A stretch of DNA of 7,217 nucleotides from Thermoplasmatales archaeon (GCA_011049295.1 DSCA01000207.1:1-7217), one strand, 5' to 3'; shown: positions 1 through 5,983, counted from the stretch's first letter. Program-made: numbers and translations. The notes: generated from the sequence alone by a model not told the origin.

Positions 1-1210
1 AAGGGATACCCTGCCGCTGGCAGAAATCCTCCACCAGGGCCATCTCCTCCAGGCTGTCCCCGGGAAATTTGTTGAGTGCCACCACCAGGGGAAGGCCAAA
101 AAGGGTGATGTTTTCCACGTGTTTCTCCAGGTTGGTCAGCCCCCGGGCCACGGCCTCCTTATCCAGTCGACCCTCCCTCGCCTCCTGCCATCTCAGGCCC
201 CCGTGAACCTTGAGCGCCCGGAGGGAGACCACCAAGACCACCGCATGGGGGCTGATGCCCTGCCGGCAGACGATGTCAAAGAACTTCTCCGCACCCAGGT
301 CGGAGCCGAAGCCGGCCTCAGTGACAAAATAGTCGGCCAGCTTGAGGCCCATGGTGGTGGCAATGAGGCTGTTGGTGCCGTGGGCAATGTTGGCAAAGGG
401 TCCCCCGTGCACGAATGCCGGAACGTGCTCCACCGTCTGCACCAGGTTGGGCTGTACGGCGTCGTGCAGCAGCATGGCCATGGCCCCCACCGCCTTCAGG
501 TCGGCGGCGGTGACGGGCTGCTCCTCGTAGGTGTAGGCGGCAATGATTCTGGACAGTCTTTGCTTCAGTTCCGGCAGGTCCCGGGAGAGACACAGGACGG
601 CCATCACCTCGGAGGCGGCGGTGATGGAAAAGGAATCCTGGTGAGGCACGCCGTCCACTGGCCGGCCCAGTCCCACCACGATGTTGCGCAGGTTGCGGTC
701 GTTCATGTCCATGACCCGGGGCCACACGATGTAGCGGGGGTCGATGTGGAACTGGTCTCCGTGGTAGATGTGATTGTCCAGCAGGGCGGACAGCAGGTTG
801 TGGGCGGCGGTCACCGCGCTCAAATCCCCGGTGAAATGCAGGTTGATGTCCTCCATGGGCAGCACCTGGGAATGGCCTCCACCGGTTCCCCCTCCCTTGA
901 CCCCCATAACCGGACCCAGCGAGGGCTCCCGGACGGCCAGGGCTGTTTTTTTGCCCAGTCTGGCCAGGGCCTGGGCCAGGCCGATGGTCACCGTGGTTTT
1001 ACCCTCTCCGGCCGGCGTGGGGTTGATGGTGGTCACCAGGATGAGTTTGCCGTCCTCACGTCCAGAGATACGCCGAAAAATATTCGGGGAAACCTTGGCC
1101 TTGCTGCGGCCCCAGGGGATTATTTCCTCCTCCCGGATGCCGATGCTGGCGCCCACCTCTCGGATGGACAGCAGGGGTGTTTCCCGGGCGATGTCCAAGT
1201 CGGTCCTCAT
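1..1210 (-). CDS. fhs: Formate--tetrahydrofolate ligase (FTHFS), 3' end cut by window edge
   Basis: This cytosolic enzyme makes 10-formyl-THF from formate, THF and ATP, and can run in reverse to yield ATP. My translation from the ATG at 1210 gives 403 residues without a stop. The family is about 555 residues long, so roughly the last 150 lie outside the window. Clear family signatures are the P-loop TPAGEGKTT (residues 65-73), EPSLGPVMGVKGG (95-107), HFTGDLSAVTAAHNLL (125-140), RVMDMNDRNLR (165-175), HGGPFANIAHGTNS (268-281), EAGFGSDLGAEKFFD (298-312) and the LPLVVALNKFPGD stretch near 373-385. The start overlaps the fchA stop as ATGA. A GAGG at 1215-1218 lies 4 nt before the ATG. It is the third gene of the ftcD-fchA-fhs operon. 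The coupling suggests formyl-THF made from formiminoglutamate is either used directly or turned into formate plus ATP. Confidence 0.96.
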   Translation of the reverse strand, partial: MRTDLDIARETPLLSIREVGASIGIREEEIIPWGRSKAKVSPNIFRRISGREDGKLILVTTINPTPAGEGKTTVTIGLAQALARLGKKTALAVREPSLGPVMGVKGGGTGGGHSQVLPMEDINLHFTGDLSAVTAAHNLLSALLDNHIYHGDQFHIDPRYIVWPRVMDMNDRNLRNIVVGLGRPVDGVPHQDSFSITAASEVMAVLCLSRDLPELKQRLSRIIAAYTYEEQPVTAADLKAVGAMAMLLHDAVQPNLVQTVEHVPAFVHGGPFANIAHGTNSLIATTMGLKLADYFVTEAGFGSDLGAEKFFDIVCRQGISPHAVVLVVSLRALKVHGGLRWQEAREGRLDKEAVARGLTNLEKHVENITLFGLPLVVALNKFPGDSLEEMALVEDFCQRQGIP

Positions 1211-1818
1211 AGAGCCTCGTGCACCAGTTCCTGGGTTTCCCGCAGTTTCCGGGTGGCCCGGTCCTCCATATCGGCCAGAAGGTCCGTGGTCTCCTCCACA
1301 AATGCCCGGTCCCGGATACCGGACAGGTTGATTTTAACGTTGAGCAGCGCCGCATGCAGGGCGGCATGGGCCATGAGGGCCGAGACTCCCGCGTCGGTGA
1401 TGGAGTTCCGGTTGCCAATGCGGGCAATAGTGGCTGCCTGCTCCAGCACCCCCAGGCAGTGACGGGCCGTTTCCAGGGGCACGGAGGCCGCTTTCCGGTA
1501 GCCTACCTGGATGGCGGAGGAGCGCTCCTCGCCCTTGGGCATCTTGAAGGCGACCATTACCTGGTCAAAGGCGCTGGCGTCCTCGTCAACGAGAGAGATA
1601 AGGCGCCGGCGGTGCTCCCGGCAGGCGGCCTGGACCCGGGAGACTTCCTCCTGCACGTCCGCATAGGCGTCCTTGCCCAGGGTGAGGTTGCATACCATCT
1701 CGGCCAGGGCGGCGCCCATGGCGCCCCCCAGGGCGGCGGCGCTTCCCCCGCCGGGGGTGGGGGCACCGCTGGCCAGGGTGTCCATGAACTCGGTGAGGCG
1801 CTGCTCCGCCAGGCTCAT
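1207..1818 (-). CDS. fchA: Formimidoyltetrahydrofolate cyclodeaminase
   Basis: This 203-residue protein releases ammonia from 5-formimino-THF to form 5,10-methenyl-THF. It is a stand-alone version of the C-terminal domain of mammalian FTCD and has the usual length for the FchA family. Visible motifs are the Gly/Ala-rich TPGGGSAAALGGAMGAAL (residues 21-38), DEDASAF (78-84), NRNSITDAGVSALMAHAAL (136-154) and NVKINL (160-165), all typical of the all-helical cyclodeaminase fold. The ATG at 1818-1816 overlaps the ftcD TGA by 4 nt (ATGA). A GGAGG at 1826-1830, inside the ftcD end, is 7 nt upstream and fixes the start. Its own TGA overlaps the fhs ATG in the same way. The operon order follows the chemistry: transfer of formimino, cyclodeamination, formyl-THF ligase. 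It probably acts as a partner of FtcD, as the two domains do in the fused animal enzyme. Confidence 0.95.
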   Translation of the reverse strand: MSLAEQRLTEFMDTLASGAPTPGGGSAAALGGAMGAALAEMVCNLTLGKDAYADVQEEVSRVQAACREHRRRLISLVDEDASAFDQVMVAFKMPKGEERSSAIQVGYRKAASVPLETARHCLGVLEQAATIARIGNRNSITDAGVSALMAHAALHAALLNVKINLSGIRDRAFVEETTDLLADMEDRATRKLRETQELVHEAL

Positions 1819-2717
1819 TGCAATTCCTCCAGGAGCCGCTGCTCCAGCACTTGCCCCTGCTCGAAGTGGTCCAGCTGGAGGTAGAAGCCGGCCGCGTCCA
1901 GCAGGGCCTCCATGGGCACCAGGCCGATGAGCTCGCTGCACAGGACACTGACCCCGTAGCGCTGGGCCTCCCGTTTGATGGTCTCGAAGACCCGGAAAAT
2001 GGGGGTTCCCCGGTAGTTGACCAGGTTCATGGATACCTGTACGATGCCCCGCTCCTTGATGTCGAAGCCCATGGCCTTTACGTAGCGGTAGCCACCGGAG
2101 GAGTGGCGCACTGCCCTGGCGATGTTCTTGGCCACCTCCAGATTGTCGGTGTCCAAGTTAACATTGAAGGCGATCAGGAAAAACCGGGCGCCCACCGCGG
2201 TGGCTCCCGCCGTGGAGTGGATATGGCTGGGCCCGTAGTCGGGCTCCTTTTCCGGGTTTTTGCCGATTTCCTCCTGCAGGCCCTCGAATTCTCCCTTGCG
2301 GATGGCGGCCAGGTTGCGGCGCTCCGGTCGGGTGGCTGCCTCTTCGTACAGATAGCAGGGGACCTCCGCCTGCTCGGCGAACTCCCGGGCGAACTCCCGT
2401 GCCAACTGCACGCATTCCTCCATGGTGGTGTCCATGAGGGGGATGAAGGGCACCACATCCATGGCCCCCATGCGGGGATGCTCTCCCCTGTGCTGGGTCA
2501 TGTCAATCAGCTCCACCGCCTTCAGGGCCATGGCCAGGGCCGCCCGTTTTACCTCCTGGGGGTCACCGATGAAGGTTACATCGGTGCGGTTGTGGTCGGC
2601 ATCGGGAGACCGGTCCAGTATCTTGACCCTGTAGGAGTCCAGCTCTCCGATTATGGCCTGGATGACCGGGGTACGCTTTCCTTCGCTGAAGTTGGGAACA
2701 CATTCCACCATCTTCAT
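1815..2717 (-). CDS. ftcD: Glutamate formimidoyltransferase (formiminotransferase)
   Basis: This 300-residue protein transfers the formimino group of N-formimino-L-glutamate to THF, the last step of one histidine-degradation route. Members of the family can also act on N-formylglutamate. Motifs are ECVPNFSEG at residues 5-13, DHNRTDVTFIG at 41-51, the catalytic-His region HRGEHPRMGAMDVVPFIP at 76-93 (His80 is the likely equivalent of the catalytic His82 of porcine FTCD), and GARFFLIAFNVNL in the middle. The length equals that of a stand-alone transferase. The chosen ATG has GGTGG at 2722-2726, 4 nt upstream; a second in-frame ATG two codons on is a less likely start. A TATA-like element at 2748-2755 lies about 35 nt upstream, so this gene probably begins the operon with a very short leader. 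No histidase or urocanase gene is in the window, so the source of formiminoglutamate is not shown. Confidence 0.95.
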   Translation of the reverse strand: MKMVECVPNFSEGKRTPVIQAIIGELDSYRVKILDRSPDADHNRTDVTFIGDPQEVKRAALAMALKAVELIDMTQHRGEHPRMGAMDVVPFIPLMDTTMEECVQLAREFAREFAEQAEVPCYLYEEAATRPERRNLAAIRKGEFEGLQEEIGKNPEKEPDYGPSHIHSTAGATAVGARFFLIAFNVNLDTDNLEVAKNIARAVRHSSGGYRYVKAMGFDIKERGIVQVSMNLVNYRGTPIFRVFETIKREAQRYGVSVLCSELIGLVPMEALLDAAGFYLQLDHFEQGQVLEQRLLEELQ

Positions 2718-2721
2718 GTTT

Positions 2722-2757
2722 CCACCGTTAAACTGAATGGGCCGGCCTTTTTAAAGG
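2722..2757 (-). promoter_or_regulatory. Putative promoter of the ftcD-fchA-fhs operon
   Basis: On the minus strand TTTAAAAA occupies 2755-2748, a fair archaeal TATA box. Transcription would start near 2726, right at the GGTGG ribosome site (2726-2722). The box is flanked by CC and GG so that CCTTT-tt-AAAGG (2746-2757) is a dyad. The perfect 8-bp palindrome GGCCGGCC sits at 2740-2747 between the box and the predicted start, where a repressor could bind. This is inferred from spacing and composition only. Confidence 0.5.
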
Positions 2758-2769
2758 ATTTGCGGCGGG

Positions 2770-3324
2770 CTACGGCCTGCCCAGGGAGAAAAATTCCTCG
2801 GGGGTGAGCCGGGCGAACTTGTCAGTGGCCACCAGGAGGCCGTTTTCCCGGCGCAGGTAGCCCTCGTCCTCGAAATCCTGCACGAGACGGGCGATGACGC
2901 TGCGCTCCCTGTCTATTTCCTCCTCCAGCGTCTTGATGTCCAGGCGCCCGCGCAGCCGAAGACTGACAAATATAATCATGAGGACCACCATGACGATGTC
3001 TTTGGCCAGCACCCGCTCGGCAATCACGTCCTCGATGTCCTCCGGCTTGTCCGCCATGCGCCAGCCCAGGAGAAGGAATCCATCGATGAGCAGGCGGCCC
3101 GCCCAGGTGAGACGGTAGTAGCCTTTTTCCTTGGTGATGAAGTGCACCTCCTGCAGGGCGGCCAGGGAGCGGTTGAAGGTGGCAGTAGAAATGCCCGTTT
3201 TCTCCTGCAGCTCCTTCCATCGAATACTCTCCTCCTCGCGCAGCACGGTGAGTATTTTTATCACGTTTTCCCGCAGCAGTCGAAAAATCTTGTACACTAC
3301 GTCCTGGCTGTGCTCCTCGCTCAT
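2770..3324 (-). CDS. Winged-helix DNA-binding regulator (two wHTH regions)
   Basis: This 184-residue protein is a probable transcription regulator of unknown ligand. Residues about 18-80 form a winged helix: the helix ENVIKILTVLREEE, then WKELQEKTGI, a recognition helix STATFNRSLAALQEVHFI (46-63) and a wing KEKGYYRLTWAG, as in MarR/ArsR-like archaeal proteins. A second unit at about 108-170 has a very hydrophobic first helix (DIVMVVLMIIFVSLRL, 109-124), then IKTLEEEIDRERSVIARLVQDFEDEGYL and a wing ending LLVATD, so it too looks like a winged helix. The hydrophobic helix could be a dimer core or less likely a membrane segment. No Shine-Dalgarno is seen; a TATA-like box 25 nt before the ATG suggests a leaderless mRNA. 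It is 52 nt upstream of ftcD on the same strand, so control of the folate operon is a reasonable inference, not shown. I do not recognise a named family. Confidence 0.8.
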   Translation of the reverse strand: MSEEHSQDVVYKIFRLLRENVIKILTVLREEESIRWKELQEKTGISTATFNRSLAALQEVHFITKEKGYYRLTWAGRLLIDGFLLLGWRMADKPEDIEDVIAERVLAKDIVMVVLMIIFVSLRLRGRLDIKTLEEEIDRERSVIARLVQDFEDEGYLRRENGLLVATDKFARLTPEEFFSLGRP

Positions 3325-3344
3325 CGTTTCTGCAACTGGCCAGC

Positions 3345-3353
3345 TTTAATAAA
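3345..3353 (-). promoter_or_regulatory. TATA box for the winged-helix regulator (leaderless)
   Basis: On the minus strand TTTATTAAAG (3353-3344) is centred 25 nt before the regulator ATG at 3324. That is the archaeal TATA-to-start-site distance, so the mRNA would begin at or next to the ATG. No ribosome site is present, in agreement. The box overlaps the stop codon (TAA, 3348-3346) of the upstream gene, which packs the two genes with only 21 nt between them. Confidence 0.55.
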
Positions 3354-4107
3354 CGTTGTCGCCCGCAGCCACCGGGGGGAGCTCGTCGTCCGGCACGCCA
3401 GCCACCCAGGCCACGCTCCGTCTCACCAGCCACCAGTTGTAGTCCTCGGGAAGGGGGCGGCGGTCCTCCCAGCTGAACAGTCCTTTGAGCAGCATGCGGT
3501 CACGGGGACCGTCGGATTCCACCAGCCTCCCGCCCTCCCACGCCGGGTGCTCGGGATGGTTGCCGAAGAGCACCACCCGCCCCCGGCCGTAGGTGGAGGC
3601 AATCCCCGCCGGTCTGCCCGCCAGATGGGTCTCAATCACCCGGTCGGTGGGGTCCCAGAAATCCAGGGGCTGGACCACGTTTCCTCCGTCGAATCGCCAG
3701 GCATGCACCTGGGTGCTGGCGTTTCCATGGGGCCCCGACATGTTTTCCGCTGGATACCAGGCAAGCACGGTAACATTGCCGGAGGTAGGAATCAGGGCCG
3801 GGCCCCCCACCCAGCGCATGATGCGGCTCTGTCCTTCATAGCCGGCAAAGATGGGGTGAGAGGTGTTGACGGGGCAGCGCTGGCAGAGTCCGCTGCCCTC
3901 GATGGAGAGGTTGTACCAGATGTAGGCGGACTGGCCCACCCGCTCCGGCGTCTCCTTCAGGCTGCTGGCTCCCGGATCCGCCATGTCCTGGTAGGAGAGG
4001 ACGGGGGCCAGGCCCAGGGCAGAGCGATGCATGCACCATTCCCAGGCCGTCCAGGACTTCCAGCCGCGCTGCCCCGGCGCCACCAGTCCCTGCGCCCCCA
4101 TGTTGGC
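3346..4107 (-). pseudogene. C-terminal part of a split secreted BPL_N/class I amidotransferase-like protein
   Basis: This is the second part of the gene that starts at 4537; about 253 residues remain in this frame after a shift at the G5 run 4107-4111. The joined protein would be about 397 residues. The frame can be followed up to 4233, but 4107-4233 is out of register with the real protein there. Sequence after the shift begins ANMGAQGLVAPGQRGW. Near the end is YGRGRVVLFGNHPEHP; its HPE (3550-3558) resembles the His-Glu pair of class I glutamine amidotransferases, as the GTCGG upstream resembles their nucleophile. A CxxC (GLCQRC) and five N-glycosylation sequons (NLS, NTS, NVT, NMS, NAS) lie at 3715-3912, which fits an exported archaeal protein. 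The substrate is unknown. Both halves look well kept, so a recent mutation, a sequencing error or a recoding site are all possible. Confidence 0.75.
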
Positions 4108-4537
4108 CCCCGCAGGTGCCGAAATAGCCGCCGCCCTGGGCCACGAACTGGCGAATGGCCGTTTTCCAGGGCCCGGAGGAAAAAACGGGTCGTCGAAATT
4201 CTTTGCCGATGCCCGGTATGACCAGCACGTCAACGCCCCGGGTCAGGGCCCCCCCGGTGATGGCCGCATCGCCCAGCCAGCGGATGCGAATGGTGTAGGT
4301 GGTCGTGCCGGCGGTCCAGGTGTAGCCGTCCAGGATGGCCTCCATTTCAGGGGGCGAGGTGAAGGAGGGAATCACGGAGTCGAGGAGGGTAATGGTGAAG
4401 GTCTGCCGCCGTGGTGCGTTTTCTGCGGGGAGCACAGGGAGGAAATGTTCGGCGGCGTTGGGGTTTCCTGGCATAAAGGGGAGGGCGGTGGGGAGGGCAA
4501 GGAGGAGTATAATGCCGGCGACAACCGGTGTTTTCAT
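3836..4537 (-). pseudogene. N-terminal part of the same split secreted amidotransferase-like protein
   Basis: As read, this frame gives 233 residues, but only the first 144 or so (down to about 4107) look like real protein; the rest is Gly/Pro/Arg-rich out-of-frame sequence. Residues 1-28 are a signal peptide (MKTP, then hydrophobic VVAGIILLLALPTALPF), so the product is exported. Then come ITLLDSVIPSFTSPPEMEAILDG (49-71), GVDVLVIPGIG (101-111), and VAQGGGYFGTCGG (132-144), a nucleophile-elbow-like motif with Cys142, as in BPL_N and class I glutamine-amidotransferase-like domains. The following text continues sensibly only in the next frame. No Shine-Dalgarno is seen; a TATA box about 25 nt before the ATG suggests a leaderless mRNA. 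The function is not known; an amidase, ligase-like or merely structural role of this fold are all open. Confidence 0.75.
4107..4111 (-). other. Frameshift site in a G5 run
   Basis: The minus strand reads TGC GGG GGC CAA in the N-terminal frame. Removing one G from the five (or adding two) joins the frame to GCC AAC ATG GGG GCG, which gives GTCG(G)ANMGAQGL and the rest of the protein. The shift lies directly after the Cys of the nucleophile-like motif. A single-base homopolymer error is the simplest cause; a true mutation or +1 recoding cannot be excluded from one sequence. Confidence 0.75.
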
Positions 4538-4557
4538 CCGTTGTATAACGGGAATTT

Positions 4558-4567
4558 ACTTATATGC
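4558..4567 (-). promoter_or_regulatory. TATA box for the secreted amidotransferase-like gene (leaderless)
   Basis: The minus strand reads GCATATAAGT at 4567-4558. Its ATATAA core (4565-4560) is centred 25 nt before the ATG at 4537, so the transcript should start at the start codon. There is no ribosome site in the 20 nt before the ATG. The box touches the leftmost dyad of the divergent promoter region. Confidence 0.55.
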
Positions 4568-4623
4568 ATTTAGAAAACTTTTTAAATGAACACTCATTTA
4601 TTAAACGTTCAAAAAATGAACGT
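4567..4623. promoter_or_regulatory. Operator-like cluster of three dyads between divergent genes
   Basis: Three inverted repeats fill this AT-rich stretch. Dyad 1 (4567-4588) has arms CATTTAGAAA and TTTTTAAATG, matching at 9 of 10 positions. Dyad 2 (4583-4600) has perfect 7-bp arms TAAATGA and TCATTTA around ACAC. Dyad 3 (4605-4623) has perfect 7-bp arms ACGTTCA and TGAACGT around AAAAA. AAATGAAC occurs twice in direct orientation, 30 bp apart (4584 and 4614). Dyads 2 and 3 bracket the plus-strand TATA box, which suggests binding by a dimeric repressor; the protein is not known. Confidence 0.5.
4597..4605 (+). promoter_or_regulatory. TATA box for the radical SAM gene
   Basis: TTTATTAAA at 4597-4605 matches the archaeal TATA pattern and equals the box of the winged-helix regulator. 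The predicted start site is near 4626. From there an ATG at 4627 would be leaderless, while the preferred ATG at 4657 would have a leader of about 30 nt. Dyads overlap both sides of the box. Confidence 0.5.
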
Positions 4624-4643
4624 CATATGTGTGGCTGTTATCG

Positions 4644-4652
4644 GGTGGTGAT
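4644..4652 (+). promoter_or_regulatory. Ribosome-binding site deciding the radical SAM start
   Basis: GGTGGTGAT matches the full anti-Shine-Dalgarno complement GGAGGTGAT at 8 of 9 positions. The GGTGG core ends 8 nt before the ATG at 4657, a normal distance, but only 2 nt before the ATG at 4651. This favours 4657 as the start. Confidence 0.6.
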
Positions 4653-4656
4653 GCAG

Positions 4657-5859
4657 ATGAAGATATTGCTACTGCAGGCATTCGGCAATCCCCATGGCAC
4701 GTTTTACGATAAGTGGATAGAAAAAATTTGGTTGCTCTGGCCCTCCTGTACCCTGGAACATCTGGCGACCGTTACCCCAGCCAACCACGAAGTCACTCTG
4801 GTCCGGAGCGTAAATGAGAGGATATGGAAAAAAATGAGCGTAGACAGCTACGACCTGATTGGAATCAGCTATTTTACGGCCACCGCCTCCCGTGTCTATG
4901 CTATTGCTGACCACATTCGATCAGAGGCAGTGCCCGTCATATTGGGAGGATATCATGCCTCGGCCCTGCCCCTGGAAGCAAAAAGACATGCCGATGCCGT
5001 AGTTATAGGAGAGGCGGAGCATACATGGCCGCGCCTTCTGCAGGACCTGGAGAAAAAAACGCTCCGACCGTTTTACCATCAACAAAAACCCCTACCTGCA
5101 GATACCTTGCCCTGCCCCACCGGCACCAATCGATCCTATAGCCCCATTGGGGGTATCGAAGCCACTCGCGGGTGCGTGAATCACTGCGAGTTCTGCGCCA
5201 TTTCCCATTCCCCCATGGGACAGCAACTGCGTCTCAAACCCATACGACAGATAGTGGAAGCCGTAAAAAGCATGCCTCAGCAATACTTCGTGTTTATGGA
5301 TTCCTCACTTAGCTTGGTGCCCGGTTACGCCAAAAAACTTTTCAGAGAATTGCAGGAATGCAACAAAAAATTTGCCTGCTTCTTTAACGCCGATGTAGCC
5401 AGAGATACAGAGCTCCTGGATATGGCCAGCAAAGCGGGATGCATAGCCTGTGCCATCGGCCTGGAAACCGTCTCTCAGACCGCCATTGATTTCCTGGGAA
5501 AACAAAGCAATAGAGTAAGCGATTATGGTACCCTGGTAAAAAGTCTCCACGATTACGGCATCGCCGTTATGTCCTCGCTCGCTTTTGGATTCGACCAGGA
5601 TACCTCTGACATATTTGCCACCACCTTGGAAAAATTGAACGAATGGGACGTTGATTCCACTGGGGCAAACATCCTCACCCCGTTGCCGGGAACGGCCCTA
5701 TTCACTCGTCTGCAGCAGGAAGAAAGAATTCTCACCTATGATTGGGACGAGTATGACCTGTATCACGTGGTATTCGAGCCGATGAAAATGACCACCGAAG
5801 AACTTTACCACGGCACGCGATGGTTTGCTCGCCAATTTTTTAGCGCCCCTCCTCCATAG
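4657..5859 (+). CDS. Radical SAM protein with N-terminal B12-binding-like domain
   Basis: This 400-residue protein has an N-terminal Rossmann-type domain of the B12-binding superfamily: MKILLLQAFGNPHG at the start, YDLIGISYFTATASR (about 66-80), PVILGGYHAS (93-102) and ADAVVIGEAEHTW (113-125). The classical DxHxxG cobalamin motif is not seen, so cobalamin may be bound base-on or not at all. The radical SAM core begins with GIEATRGCVNHCEFC; Cys173, Cys177 and Cys180 form the CxxxCxxC that binds the [4Fe-4S] cluster. Further core elements are FVFMDSSLSL, IGLETVSQTAIDFLGK and LTPLPGTALF. The start was chosen because GGTGGTGAT (4644-4652) precedes it and the domain begins there; ATGs at 4564, 4627 and 4651 are in frame. 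The substrate is unknown; C- or P-methylation, ring formation or lipid coupling are chemistries of relatives. It is more AT-rich and uses more AAA and ATA codons than its neighbours, which hints at transfer. Confidence 0.88.
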   Translation: MKILLLQAFGNPHGTFYDKWIEKIWLLWPSCTLEHLATVTPANHEVTLVRSVNERIWKKMSVDSYDLIGISYFTATASRVYAIADHIRSEAVPVILGGYHASALPLEAKRHADAVVIGEAEHTWPRLLQDLEKKTLRPFYHQQKPLPADTLPCPTGTNRSYSPIGGIEATRGCVNHCEFCAISHSPMGQQLRLKPIRQIVEAVKSMPQQYFVFMDSSLSLVPGYAKKLFRELQECNKKFACFFNADVARDTELLDMASKAGCIACAIGLETVSQTAIDFLGKQSNRVSDYGTLVKSLHDYGIAVMSSLAFGFDQDTSDIFATTLEKLNEWDVDSTGANILTPLPGTALFTRLQQEERILTYDWDEYDLYHVVFEPMKMTTEELYHGTRWFARQFFSAPPP

Positions 5860-5976
5860 CTAAAGTTTTCTCGACCCTTCGGTTAGGATTCGATTCGTTC
5901 CTGGCTATTCTCGAGCACCATATCACTTCCCGCCTTATCTACCGGCATACCTTCAGTCCTCGCTAAAATGCCCCGG

Positions 5977-5982
5977 AAAAAA
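5977..5982 (-). terminator. T-run terminator of tRNA-Lys
   Basis: Six T residues on the minus strand begin 1 nt after the discriminator base of the tRNA. Archaeal RNA polymerase stops at such T-runs without a hairpin. The run also marks the convergent border with the radical SAM gene. Confidence 0.6.
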
Positions 5983-5983
5983 G

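Noticed and set aside
119..1462. Long open frame of 447 codons on the plus strand
   Set aside because: It is opposite fhs and fchA, which carry clear family motifs, and its text is Gly/His/Gln-rich low-complexity sequence typical of a GC-rich shadow frame.
1818..2807. Open frame of 329 codons on the plus strand
   Set aside because: It mirrors ftcD codon for codon on the other strand and shows no recognisable domain.
3142..4221. Open frame of 359 codons on the plus strand
   Set aside because: It spans parts of the regulator and the secreted-protein gene on the opposite strand, with a His/Pro/Arg-rich composition and no domain.
4564..4656. N-terminal extension of the radical SAM protein from the ATG at 4564
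   Set aside because: This stretch contains the promoter and dyads, its translation is Lys/Asn-rich without a domain, and a strong ribosome site precedes the later ATG.
5860..5983. Possible tRNA-end remnant or attachment site in the convergent gap (GGATTCGA and CTCGAG fragments)
   Set aside because: Only short words resemble the tRNA T-arm. No run long enough for an att duplication was found here or near 4540-4660, and no integrase is in the window. A weak T-rich end (GTTTTCTC) after the radical SAM stop is the only other signal seen in this 124-bp gap.
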